A stretch of DNA of 64,000 bases from Nymphaea colorata. Lineage: Eukaryota; Streptophyta; Magnoliopsida; Nymphaeales; Nymphaeaceae. Under the pieces are notes generated by a model. That model was not told the origin of the DNA, searched no databases, and saw only the letters and a list, made by a program, of their open reading frames with translations. The stretch lies in the NCBI RefSeq assembly GCF_008831285.2, contig NC_045139.1, forward strand, positions 10,884,704 through 10,948,703. Direction: 5' to 3'. Below are positions 33,995 through 50,100 of this stretch, one piece after another. The position numbers and the translations under genes were made by a program. How positions within the stretch are numbered: the first letter of the stretch is position 1; every line of letters begins with the position of its first letter.

Positions 33995-35255
33995 AATCAG
34001 CACCTCAAAGTGGGTCTACACCTATGGAGTCGTAGCCAGGTCCAGCTACCGGTCAGCCAATCAAGTCATCTTGGATTCCGGACCAAATCAGGAGATATCT
34101 GTGTTCATAGTGAAAAAAAGCCAATAATATTGTCAGATTTCCCTTTGCTAGAAAGCGAAATGCATGTGGTTCAAAGTACCAAGTTTGAAAAGTTGGAATA
34201 GCAAACGGATTCTAGAAAGGTACCCACAGGATCCGAAGTGGGTGGTTGGATACGGGATTTTGAAATGCTGGTATGCTAGAAAGTCACCTCGGAAGAAAAG
34301 GAATCCCCCGTTTGGTGGCTTCTGAATTCCTGTGCTTTACAATTCCGCTGATCCAAACACTATCTTTTCTCTAACATCAGTCAAATACAAATGATTTCTG
34401 GGTGAGTGGAGGGCAACCCACTGACCAGTTGAGAGTTGAAGCGTCCGCCCAACCCCTTGTCTCCTTAGGTCTGCTTTTGATGTCTTGGGGTGTCGTCTCC
34501 ATTGCGCTTCAACTTGTGCATTCGGATGTGATATAGATAAATATCCAATCAGATTCCGCTACATTTCCATTCAAAATTCGGAATGAAATTCGGCTCTGAA
34601 TGTCAAAATCAGATTTAGATTGTAAATCGGATTTCAGATTTGGATTCAAATATGATTTTTCTTTGTTCATATTTGATTGAAACGTGCCAATATCCAAAAA
34701 AAAAAAAAAGTGGATATGGTCATGGGTATATCTAATTTGAGTCTGATACATTGACATTCCTACTAGTAATCACCACTTCAAAGTGGGTCTATACATGTGG
34801 ATCCGTAACTAGATCCAACTACAGCCAACCAATTCATCTTGGATTCTGGGCCAAGTCATGAGATGCCTGTTCATAGTTAAAAAAGGCCATAATGCTGTCA
34901 GATTTCTCTTTGCTAGAAAGCGAAAGGCATGTGGTTCAAACTGCAAAGATGGAATTTGCAAACGGATTCTAGAAAGGTACCCACAGGATCCGGAGAGGGT
35001 GGTTGGACATGTGAATTGGAAATGCTGATGCCCTAAAAAGTCACCTTGGAAGAAAAGGAATTCCCCGTTTGGTGTCATCTGAATTCCCATGTCTTGCAAT
35101 CCCTTTTTATCCAAATGTTATCTTTTCTCTCACAAGTTTGGAAGATCGATTAAATACAAGTGATTTCTAGACAGAAAGTTGAACCTCTTACCCAACCCCT
35201 TAACCTTTTAGGGTACAGGGTCTGCTTTCGCTGCCTTGGGATGTTGACTACTTAC
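33995..35255 (+). repeat. Diverged direct duplication (~480-500 bp units, ~770 bp apart)
   Basis: The segment from about 33995 (AATCAGCACCTCAAAGTGGG) to 34500 is repeated from about 34768 (AATCACCACTTCAAAGTGGG) to 35255. Shared words include AGTCACCT, GGAAGAAAAGGAAT, CAAACGGATTCTAGAAAGG and TACCCACAGGATCCG. The copies differ by many substitutions and small indels. A GATTTGGATTC-rich MITE (about 34520-34762) lies between them. Confidence 0.85.
34520..34762. repeat. GATTTGGATTC-rich MITE-like element (family A)
   Basis: Dense in AAATCGGATTTCAGATTTGG-type words and ending TTGACATTCCTA, a near match to the TGACATCCCTA end of the other family A copies. The left end is degenerate. Confidence 0.5.
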
Positions 35256-35939
35256 CAACTCTTACCCTATGACATTGGTCCAACCCTCTCGACAACATCC
35301 AAAATCACTTTGGAGAACAAGAATACATTTTCTTCAAATCATGTACCGTAAAGGATATATATTTCAAAGACACAATCTACTTCTTATAAATATTTCTATT
35401 TGGTTCTTTTCTGGATCCAAAAATTTTGGGCTTGCTGAATTGTGGTATTTCATTCGATTAAAATCAAAATGTTGGTGCTTGGTTCCAATAAATAACTCTG
35501 CTAGTTTTCAAGTTTATATGTCGGAAGCTTGGCTTTGGATCCATATGTTCCCGGAACTTGAAAATCGTGGGTACAAAAACGAGATGAACACCCTTGATTT
35601 TATGTATGTTACAAAGTGGACCTGATTAAAACCAAGATAAAAGGCAGGGGCGTGTCCCCCAAGTAGACTTTGTCCGGATCAAAACGAGGGTCCAGGGATC
35701 CAAATCCAAACTCAATTTGCAGGGCCACTTTCTCAATTGGCACCAAAATATCATGAAGAAAACTATATACACCGCACCGAGCATGCAATTTTTGTGTGCC
35801 AGATGAAAAATGCTCCTAGTTAATAAAAAAATAGAATTTTTTTAGGGATAAAAAATCCAAAAAAACAAGATTTGAGGATTCGATGAAGCTTAGACCAAAT
35901 GATCATTATGACCAATATACCCTTATGAGCATCAAAGAA

Positions 35940-36175
35940 ACATCTTCATTTTTTGTCTCGCTTGTGTCGTTATCTCATACTCATTATCTCATACTCTTGT
36001 CTTTATCTTATATTTCTTTTGTTATCTCATATTCATTATCTTATACCCATGTCGTTATATCATACTCATTATTTTATGCCCTTGTCATTACCTTATACCA
36101 CTCTTATGACAGGGGTATGAGATAATGGGTGTAAGATAATGAAGGAGGTATGTGATAATGATAACGACATGGTTA
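35940..36175. repeat. Foldback element of CTCATA/TATGAG words
   Basis: The left half repeats CTCATACTCATTATCTCATA and similar words, with GTGTCGTTATC near 35966. The right half carries the reverse complement (GGGTATGAGATAATGGGTG at about 36112, GATAACGACATGG at about 36161). The two halves can pair over roughly 60 bases with mismatches. Confidence 0.6.
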
Positions 36176-36922
36176 AGAAGATTCACTACGCATGTGCAAT
36201 GTTAAGACATTGAAGTAAATATGCATATTGATTGTAGAGTCAACACCCAATAAGTATGCTCATTCTATACATGAAAGTGGCGTACAAAACTCGTTCTATA
36301 AATATCAATCCTTCAAGATATGGTTCCCTCTTACAAAGTGTATGCTAACCAACTTGGTTATTTGTCCTTAAGCAGTATTTTCTTCCTTTTTCTAAGAATG
36401 GAAAAATTAACCATACCTCAAACTCAGGATCTAAGATATGTTATCCACCTTTCCAACTATGCTTGCTCTATCATATTCTTAGATTAGACAATTCCAATAT
36501 TCTTGAACGTTACTCTCTCTCTCTCTTTATATATATATATATATATATATATCCGATAGGTATTGGAGAAGCATGCTAGAGAAAAAGTTCTATGGCATGT
36601 TCAATATCATCAGAAATTGGTGATATCGAATTTGGAGCACAACATTTGGTGGCTTGCATTTGATAGAGCCAATTCTGGATTGGGTGTTTCCTTTTTTGGT
36701 GACGGGGAGGGGATTGTGGTTATTATTTCACATAAAAAAAAAAAAATGTTCTAAGGTTTTGGGTATATCCTCCTACCAGATAATGTGAAGGCCTTCCACA
36801 TGGGCTAAGCCAGGGTGAGCAAGCAGGGGCCCTGGCCTCCATAAAAAAAACATTTAAAAATTTATATTTAAAATTTAAAAATTTGTTGGGGGCATGTTTG
36901 CTTGTTGCTAATCCATGGTACC

Positions 36923-37321
36923 TAGGGATGTCAGCGGATCGGATATACCTTTAATCATATCTGTTTGCAGATATTCACAGATTTAGATTGAAATCCGAAT
37001 TTGAATACGAATAAAGAAAAGTCATATTTAAATCCGCATCCAAATTTTGATTTTATAATCTGAATCTGATTTTCATATCCGAATCCAAATTTTGAACAAG
37101 ATTTTGCCAATTTTCAAAATGTAATAGCATGACAATATTTGTCTAAAAATGAATCCGATCCAAATCCATATCTGTATCCAATTAGATATTTATGTATATC
37201 TAAATCCGATCGGATGCCATTTATTAAATCTGAATTCGATCTGATTTCTTAATCAGATATTAATTTCTTTTTCATATCCACTTTTTTTGTATCGGTTCGG
37301 TCAGGTATATAGGCATCCCTA
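36923..37321. mobile_element. hAT-like MITE, family A, full length
   Basis: Begins TAGGGATGTCAGCGGATCGG and ends ATAGGCATCCCTA, giving imperfect terminal inverted repeats TAGGGATGTC/GGCATCCCTA. The body is made of GATTTGGATTC and AATCCGAATCC words. TAGGG-type ends are typical of plant hAT elements. The flanks show no clear 8-bp duplication. Confidence 0.65.
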
Positions 37322-37613
37322 TGTGGTCTTACTAAGACAAAAAGCTTGAAGATAGTCTGTATTTGGATCAGACTTCCAGAACTCCCTGTACAGTTTTTGG
37401 AGGCCTAGAAAGACATCACATATGCAAACGATGCCAGCTATATTGAAGCAGATGAAAAATTTTGGATTGAAATTCCCCTAGGGTTCCAACCGGTCACCTC
37501 TTGGGGAGCCATGATTTTCAATCTCCCTTGCTCTATTTTCCTGCTTTGAAGCAAACACGAAAGAAAGAATTAGCTTGAAAGAAGAAAATCAAATGAAAGA
37601 AGTCATACGTTTG

Positions 37614-37815
37614 TTAGGTTGGGAATTCGCCCGGCCCGTCAACAAGTCAGGTGTGAGTTGGACCACAACCTCTGACCGCGGCCTAGGCCCGGCATGGTTA
37701 GAATAAAATAGAATTTTAATATAATTTAATATTAAAATATAATAATTATAAACAATATATATATGTATTTAAATAAAATAATCTTGCAAATAAATTATTG
37801 GACTGGGTACCTAGT
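37614..37815. repeat. GGGCC-rich MITE-like element (family C)
   Basis: GCCCGGCCCGTC and GGCCTAGGCCCGGC words precede an AT-rich core and a short GGACTGGGTACCTAG right part, the same plan as 32566-32822. Ends are uncertain. Confidence 0.4.
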
Positions 37816-39500
37816 TGTAATTGTGGAGTAAAAGTCATGGGTAGCCGTTTGTTTGAAGTAGATTTTTCACCTCTTCAAGTAAGCAAATCTTGGTTGCTTT
37901 ATCGATATAAATGCAAGAAAGGAATGAATTCTGAAATAGAAAAACCATAGATATGAGAAAAACCATACAACCTCGAAAATTTCTATAACTTCTCATTATA
38001 TATGACTAGATGGTTTTTCCTCATATGAGATAAAAACATGCTTAGATATGCCATAGATGGCACTTTAATTGCTTTGGAAATTTATTTATCTTCAGCATTT
38101 TTTAACATGGTTAATTAGGGAAGTTTAACTTTAAGACTAATTTATCCTAGAGCAAACAAAACAGCCAGATTTATAAGCACGGGCGGAGCCACTGCAAGGG
38201 CCCTAGCGTACCTCAAAAAAGAAAAAATTTAAAAATTTATACGTAAATTTTAAAAAATTTCATTTGTTTTATATAAAAATTTTGAAAAATGATATTTCTG
38301 TCCTCCTCATATAAAATTTCTATCTCCACCCCTCTGCATGTATCCAATCCATGCATGCAAAGAGTGTATGACATGCACTTTCGGGCTATATGGAACCAAT
38401 TCAATGGCGGAAAAGTTGTGTTTTTTCTTAATTTTTTATTTGGTTATGTTTCGTTTTTTCCATTTTTGTGTTGAATTTTTTAGTCAAACTATTTTTTCCA
38501 TTTTTTTTTAAAAAAAAATCGTATATCAATTTCAATCTTAGCATGGTAAATTCATCCCTTATTCATCCACTGCTATACAAATCAGAAGTTCACGTTCAAA
38601 AGAGGATACTTTGAGATCTCCAATATAATGTTTAAAAAAAAAAAATTATTGAAAACATATCATTCACTCAAATTAGAGTGATTTACTTTTATTGGAGATG
38701 CGATTTTGAAAAAGTGGACGAACAATTAAAAAGAGCAAACGCATTTTGGTCGGTTAAATTGTGGTTAAGGTCAAAAGCGTTTTGTTTCCTTTTTTTAAAA
38801 TCTCTGCAATTCAGGTTAACCACCAACTCGGGTTGCTTGTAAAATCTAAATAAGTAAAGGCCGTATATAGAAAGTACCAAAACATTGTTCTTCATCATTT
38901 AACAAATGAAAACTAGAAAAAAAAAAATTAGGGTTTTAATTTTCACGTTGCTCCTGCCACTTCCGTGTTTGCTCTTGTCTAAAAATGTTCATTACTATCT
39001 TTCGCTTCACAATTTCATATTTGCAGAATGATGCAAATGCTCTCAAAAATTAAAAATTAATGATCTTTAGAACAAATATTTTTGCCATTTAATAAGAAAC
39101 CCCTCTTTTCATGAAAAATTAGTGATAAATCATATTTTTAATTTTTTTTTATATCAAGAAAAGTTTGTTTTAAATTTTAAGGAGCTGTTTTGTAAGAGTA
39201 TGTTACTATTTCATGAATTGTATAATGATATAACAAATGTTTCATGAATTGACTTATTTTTTAAGTAGATTCATAAAAGAGTAACACTAAGCAACGATCA
39301 ATAATGTAACAAAATAAAAGATGAGACCCATTTCTTAATTTTTTTTTTTTCGTGCCATTTTCCACAGGCAAGAATATCACAAGAAAGTTACTTAGAAAAA
39401 TGTAAATATCAAGTCAAAAAATTGGTAAAATGATAGTGAATAAGGGTAATATCTTTTAAAAAATCTAAATAAATTCATAAAAAAGAAAAAAAAAAGGTGG

Positions 39501-43881
<4,381 letters not shown>

Positions 43882-46800
43882 GCAGATAGCGAGAGGTTTT
43901 CATTAATGCTCACAACATCCTTACTTTGCCTTTTTTGTTTTCCCTTTGCTCTGTATACGGGATATAAGATGCCAATCTGGTTGTAGATTGAATTTTTGAC
44001 CCTCAAAATGAAACTGTTTGGGCAGAATTACTATTCATTTTAGGCAGACGCTCAATTTTTTCCACTGTACGCTTGTAACTTCATTTCGAAAGAAGGCATA
44101 ATTTCTCTTCTTGCTTAATTCTGCTGATGCACTGATGCTGCACTTTCACAGGCAGCCATGTGCCTCCTGCAAGTCATTTTTTCTGAAACAAGAAGAAAAA
44201 ATCACCCTGAGAAAACAAAGAGTGAGAAGACCCTTTGTGTCTCGTTACATATACGTGCACATTTATGCGTGCGTTACTTGTGTGTGTTGATGGCAGCGTC
44301 ATCAGCAACTGTCCTGTATCCGCTGTAACACGAAGCCACGCTGGTGATGGAGCGGTTTAGTCTTAGAGATGCAAGTGTTTTCTTCTAGGTTTTTAAAATA
44401 TTTTTGAATTAATTTTAAATATCAAAGAGAAAATAGCTCGATACGGCCCAATGCGGGCTGATGCATATATAATATCATATTTTGAGGATTTCAACAAGGT
44501 TCAGAAATTCAATATTTGCAACATTGGTAGATGGTGTTTGAATGTAATTTATATGTAAGCGGAAAATACAATGAACCCCTTTACTCTTATGCATGGTTGG
44601 CAGATGTGTTGTGATGCATCAACTAAATTGATATTCCTTTTAATAGTGAAAACAACGACCTATAAAAATATCATGAACTCTTGAGATATTTAATAACTTA
44701 TTTCCCAAAATTGTGGGAAAAAGTCTTAATTGTTTCCTACAAAGCGCACCAAGGAGGAAATCCGCAAGAAATTCAGTTTTTTCTGCATGGGAAGAAATAG
44801 TAAAATTCATCCTTTGGACCAACAGTTAACATATTCATCGGTCCTACCTTCTAAATACTGGTTATAGATTATAGGATTATTTATGTAACATTAATTATTC
44901 ATTTCATTTTGTTTGGACGGTTGGGAAACGAAAATCTTTCATGGTGATTCCTTCTAAATTAAACTTGCGGCGTGTTTGTATGGAGGGAAATGAGAGGACA
45001 TTAATGGATGAAAAGGAAACGAAATAAAATGAAATGAAAAAGAGAGATTAATAATAGGAAGAGAAATGAGAGAAATTGGAAGGAAAAAAACCTGTCTTTC
45101 CTTTATGTTCCAATCTTTCCAATTTTGAATGGATTAAAATTACGTGGAAGAATATATTTTTTCCCTTTTCTTCTCTTTGCATCCAAACATAGTTAGGCAG
45201 TTTCCTTTCCTTTCCATCCTCTTTAATAAACCATCCAAACAGAGTATCCTTGCTCTTACTTTCTTTCTCTCACTCTTCCTCCATCCAAACAAAACAGGTT
45301 GCTAATATCTGAGGTTAGATCTTAAGGTCTGTTCATGGTGATTCATGCTAGATTCATGTTCAAATTCAAATAAAGAAAAGCCATCTGAATCCAAATCCGA
45401 AGTCCGATTTCACAATCAGAAATCTGATTTTTATATTTATCTCCGAATCTGAATTTGAACCTGATTTTTCCAATTTCCAAATTTTAATATCATTAGATAC
45501 TAAATATTTGTTTAAAAATGAATTCGATCCTAATCCGATCGGATATTTATATATATCCAAATTCGAACTGATCGGATGCCATTTATTAAATCCGAATCAA
45601 TCCGATGCTATTAAATCTAAATCCGATTCAATTTCTTAATCGGGTATTTATTTTTTTTTCTATATCCGATTTTTTTGGATTGGTTCGATCGGATATTCGA
45701 TTCAAATAAGATATATTGACATCCCTAGGTATAATAAACAACTATAAAAGAAAAATAGAAAAGGTTATTTAAAGCCAGCCTTTTGGGGTTAGTCTAAAAA
45801 AAAAAATAGTGTATGTTTGTGAATTTCCAAACAGGGGCTACATATTTATTGAAAACCATGCACCACAAGGCTCAAACCAGTGTGGGAAACCACAAGCTTT
45901 TATTGTTTGAGAACAGGTTCCGGAGTTGAAAAAGTTTTCCTTTTTATAGTTTACAAAAAATAAGGGCATTATTTCTATTTTATAGTTTACAAAAATATTG
46001 TTATTTGTAGCCCCCCCACACAAATATTTATTCTCTTTATTTTTTAAATTAAAAAAATAGCAATATTTTTTGTCCATTCGTAACTAGTTCACTTGAACTA
46101 ACTGACCTCCTAGCTGATTCCATTTATTCTCCGTGTCGACAACAAATCCAAATACAAGTTTTCGGTCTTTATTTTATTTATAATTTTTAAATACTTTTAA
46201 AAATATAATTTTTTAGCCGATGTACATGTCAGTTGGTTATATGGACCGATAACTTGCGAAGTTTGGATCCGACCCGTGTCCGAACCTGGGATTCCTTTGG
46301 CGTCTCAAACGGCCACTACCAATGGCAGACCAACGCTCATATTACCCAAAGAATCCGCTTCTTGGATCCCACAAGCCGGAAATGAACCAATATTTTAATT
46401 ACCGCTTTATCCCTGGAATGACATTCTTGAGACGGCTTTTCTCTCTCTAGCGTCTGCCCTCGCTTCACTGCTCCCTCTCCCCCCTTCCCCCACCACCCCT
46501 CTCTCTCTCTTTCTCATATATGTGACTGATCATTTTTTCCCCTTCCCGGTTGTCAATCCATATTAAATCGATTGACGATATTCTTTGGGTAATTCTTTTG
46601 GTGGTATACTCTTGCTTTCCCCTCTTGTTGGGATATTTTCTTTGACTAGGTAACTCGGTTTCTTCAGTTCTCCCTGCTTCTCTTGAAACAATCATCCGAT
46701 TTTCATTTATTATAGCTCGCTTCTTGGCCTTGTTTTTTTTGTTCTTGAGTGGCTTTAGAGGTGGGGTTTTGTGTGTCATTCGTTGCGGCTATAATGGAAA

Positions 46801-47129
46801 TTGCTCATTGGGCGTGTTTTATGTGTTAGTAATCCAACCATTCTGAAGTGTACAGTACAGGATATTGGTTTTTGGGTATTGCTTACTTTTGGGCGATCTT
46901 TTCGCTGCTAGAATTTGTGAGTTGTGATCTTAACACGGGGTAATGGTAGGAATTTTTTGGCGGGTTGTCGATACGATCGGTTTTCTTTCGTTTTTTCTTT
47001 CCCGAATCTTTGAAATAGATGTCAGTTCTCCAAACAAGTTGTTGAGAGGGTTTTTGGGGATTGAAGGCATGAAATGAGGAGTTAGGTAACTTACTTTCTG
47101 TGAGCTATTGGTGTTTTGGTTGAAGGAGA
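43882..47129. other. Intergenic region and leader of the ubiquitin protease gene
   Basis: Starts with the phosphatase 3' end and a possible alternative last exon (44153-44331). It then holds AT-rich DNA with a family A MITE (about 45340-45727). From about 46430 a pyrimidine-rich stretch (TCTCTCTAGCG, CCCCACCACCCC) looks like the 5' leader of the ubiquitin protease gene, possibly with a leader intron before 47130. Confidence 0.45.
45340..45727. repeat. hAT-like MITE, family A, left end decayed
   Basis: Body of AATCCGATCGGATATTTAT-type words and right end TTGACATCCCTA. The left TAGGGATGTC end is not recognisable. Confidence 0.55.
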
Positions 47130-50100
47130 ATGGCAAAAAAAGTTAAGAAGAAGGGTCGTCACGCATCAGGGCAGAAGGATAAGAGATCTCCATTGCCAGC
47201 AGCTCCAAATAGAGTAGATATTGCTAAGAAATTGGTGGTGGACAGAGAGAAGCTCGGATTTGCAGAGAAGAAGTCGTGCAAACACGTCAATAAGGGTATT
47301 GATTTGGAGAAGGTTTCGACTAGGATTAGGAAATTTGGGAGGATACATTGCCAAGATTGTCGCAGTGCAACCGAAAGAAGAGATAAGAAAGGAAGGAACA
47401 AACAGGCTAGAAGTAAAGGGAGTGTTCAAGAGAGTGGTGGCTCTGATTGCATTTATATTTGCTTGGCTTGTGGCCATCTGAGTTGTGGGCAGTCTGATCC
47501 CTCGAACAATACAAGCCATGCATATAGACATTGGCATTTCGCGCATCATCCAATCGCAGTTCAGTGGGACAATCCGGTTTCCTGCTGGTGTTTCGAGTGC
47601 AATGTGTTTGTTGTGGGAGATGGGAAGGAGACAGAGGAAGGTAATGATGAGTGTGGTAAAGGCAGTGGGATTGTGTCAGATGTACTGAGATTGATAAAGG
47701 AACATTCCATGAAGGATAGTCAGACTAATGTTGAACAAGTATTGGTAGACATGAATGCTAGAGACAATGATGAGCAACCCGAAATTCATGAAAATTCAGT
47801 CTCGGAGTGTAAGGAAGGTCGACTTGGAGATGGCTATGCGGTTAAAGGTTTGATTAATCTTGGGAACACATGTTTTTTCAATTCAGTAGTGCAGAACTTG
47901 CTTGCGTTAGACTCATTACGCGAGTATTTTATGAATGTCAACATGTCAAATATTGGATCACTCTCATCGGCCATGAAGAAGCTGTACCATGAAACATGCG
48001 TCAATGGGATTGACAAAGAACATAGGGAGTCGAGTTTTGGATCCCGCATTAGTGGTACCATAAATCCAAAAAGCCTTTTCAACTGTATTTGTTCCAAGGC
48101 GCCTCAGTTTAGGGGATATCAACAGCAGGATAGTCATGAGTTGCTCCGCTACTTGCTTGATGGGCTGAACAGTGAAGATCTGTTGATGAAAAAATCTGGT
48201 GGCAATGAAGCGGAAGGTGAAGATACAAAAAGGTCAGACTCTACTGAGACTTTTGTGGATAGGATTTTTGGAGGCCAACTTTCTAGCACTGTGAGTTGTC
48301 TGGAGTGTGGGCACTCGTCAGTTGTATATGAACCCTTTTTAGATCTTTCACTGCCTGTTCCAATGAAGCGGCACCCTCCTGAAAAGGCAACAGCAGTTCC
48401 TTCTACAAAGAAGCCATCAAGTAAAGTAGGAAACCTTAATAGAGGGAGGAGGACCCTAGAAAAGGGAATCACGGTTGCATCCCCCAGACTAAAAAATCTA
48501 TCACCAGATCCAACCAACAACCTTTTGCCACCCTGTGAGATATCTTCTTCAAAGTGTTATTCTAGTGTGCCTATTTTAGAAGAAACTGCGATTCAGGATG
48601 AAGAGTTTTCCTGGATGGACTATGTAGGGCCTACTATTGTCTCAGATGAGTCATCTTGTCTGGCGAATTTTGATGTTTCAGAAGATCATGCAGAGAACTA
48701 TGGTTGCTCAACCACTTCTGCAGCTACAGAAGATGGTTGTATGCCTGCTACCGAACTTGCTGGCCATAATTTTGAAAATGGTCGTCCAGTTTTTGAATAT
48801 GAACATCATTCTAGCCAATTGAACTCTACTAATGGGACAGAAATTCAAGTTGAGAACAACTTATCTTATCAATCTGAGCTTGAAAACGAAGGCACAAGTA
48901 GCTTACCTGAAGAATGCTCAACCAGCAGTTTTTGCCCTGGAAAGGAACATAAATTGCCAGATTACGAGCCCCCTAGTGAGAGCAGAATCATAGATGAGCT
49001 CCCTTTGTTGGTCCAAGATTCTCAAGTTCTGTTGCTTCCTTACAAAGAACTTGATTCTTCTCCAATTGATATTACAGAAGCGACAAATGATCCCCCTAAT
49101 TTTGGTTCTCAGGCTTATGATAATGTCCCACTGGAGCAGTTAAATGTAGAGACATCATCTATGGTTGCCTATGAAGAGAAGGATGTGGACTTTGACGGGC
49201 TTGGAGACTTATTTAATGAACCAGAGCCTGTTGAGTCTGGACTGGCTAGTGAGAGCCTTCGACCAACTGAAGAGATTGGGATGCAAGATCCATTGGAGAT
49301 GGAAACTATTTCATTGTCTGGAAACTGCGGTGAATCTAATCATGAAGAGGTTGATGACACAAACTGTCCAGTGTCTGTTGATACGTGCTTGATTGATTTC
49401 TTTAAACCCGAACTTCTTTCTGAAGAGCATGCATGGAACTGTGAGAATTGTGCAAAGATTGTCAACTGCCAAAGTCAGTTGGATGGCCAAGAACAATACA
49501 TTTTACTGGATAGTGGAGAAATACCATCAAAATCAGAGGAAAGTGGGGATGATTCTAGAACATGGAAACTGCATATTGTTACCGACCAAAGCATTGTTGC
49601 AGCATCAGAAAATGTGCCGCAGTGTCATGATGTGGTGGATCAAGACTCAGTTTCAAAGGCCCTTTTGTCAAATGCACATCAAAATACAGACCATGCTCAA
49701 TTGAACGACTCGCCTAATGATAATGTATGTGGTTCAGAGCAGCTTGTTGCGACTTATGTGAATGTTGGTCAGGCTTCAAAAACTAAGCATCGAGTGTCAG
49801 GCAAATTGGCTAAATCAAAGGGAAAAAAGGCAAACTTGACAGACTGCAAGACTGTGGTGATGAAGAGGGACGCGACAAAAAGATTTCTCATCAGCAAAGT
49901 TCCTCCTGTTCTAACAGTTCACTTGAAGAGGTTTAGTCAAGATGCACGTGGCCGCTTGAGCAAATTAAGTGGACATATAAATTTTCAGGTCGTTCTTGAT
50001 TTGAGCCCATACATGGATCCAAGGTATGTTGAATGAATTCATATTTTTCTATAGTGGCTTGTCTATACTGTCCCAAATTCTGTTCTTTCTATATCAAGTG

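Larger units (their letters stand above)
35256..39500. other. Long AT-rich intergenic region
   Basis: No gene is supported. It holds a foldback element (about 35940-36175), (CT)n/(TA)n tracts near 36510-36550, a family A MITE (36923-37321), a GGGCC-rich short element (37614-37815) and many poly-A/T tracts (for example 36726-36745, 38499-38517). Short open frames have no recognisable domain. Confidence 0.5.

Noticed and set aside
35883-36125. 80-codon frame rich in Ser, Tyr and Leu repeats
   Set aside because: The repeats come from CTCATA words of a foldback element, not a protein family.
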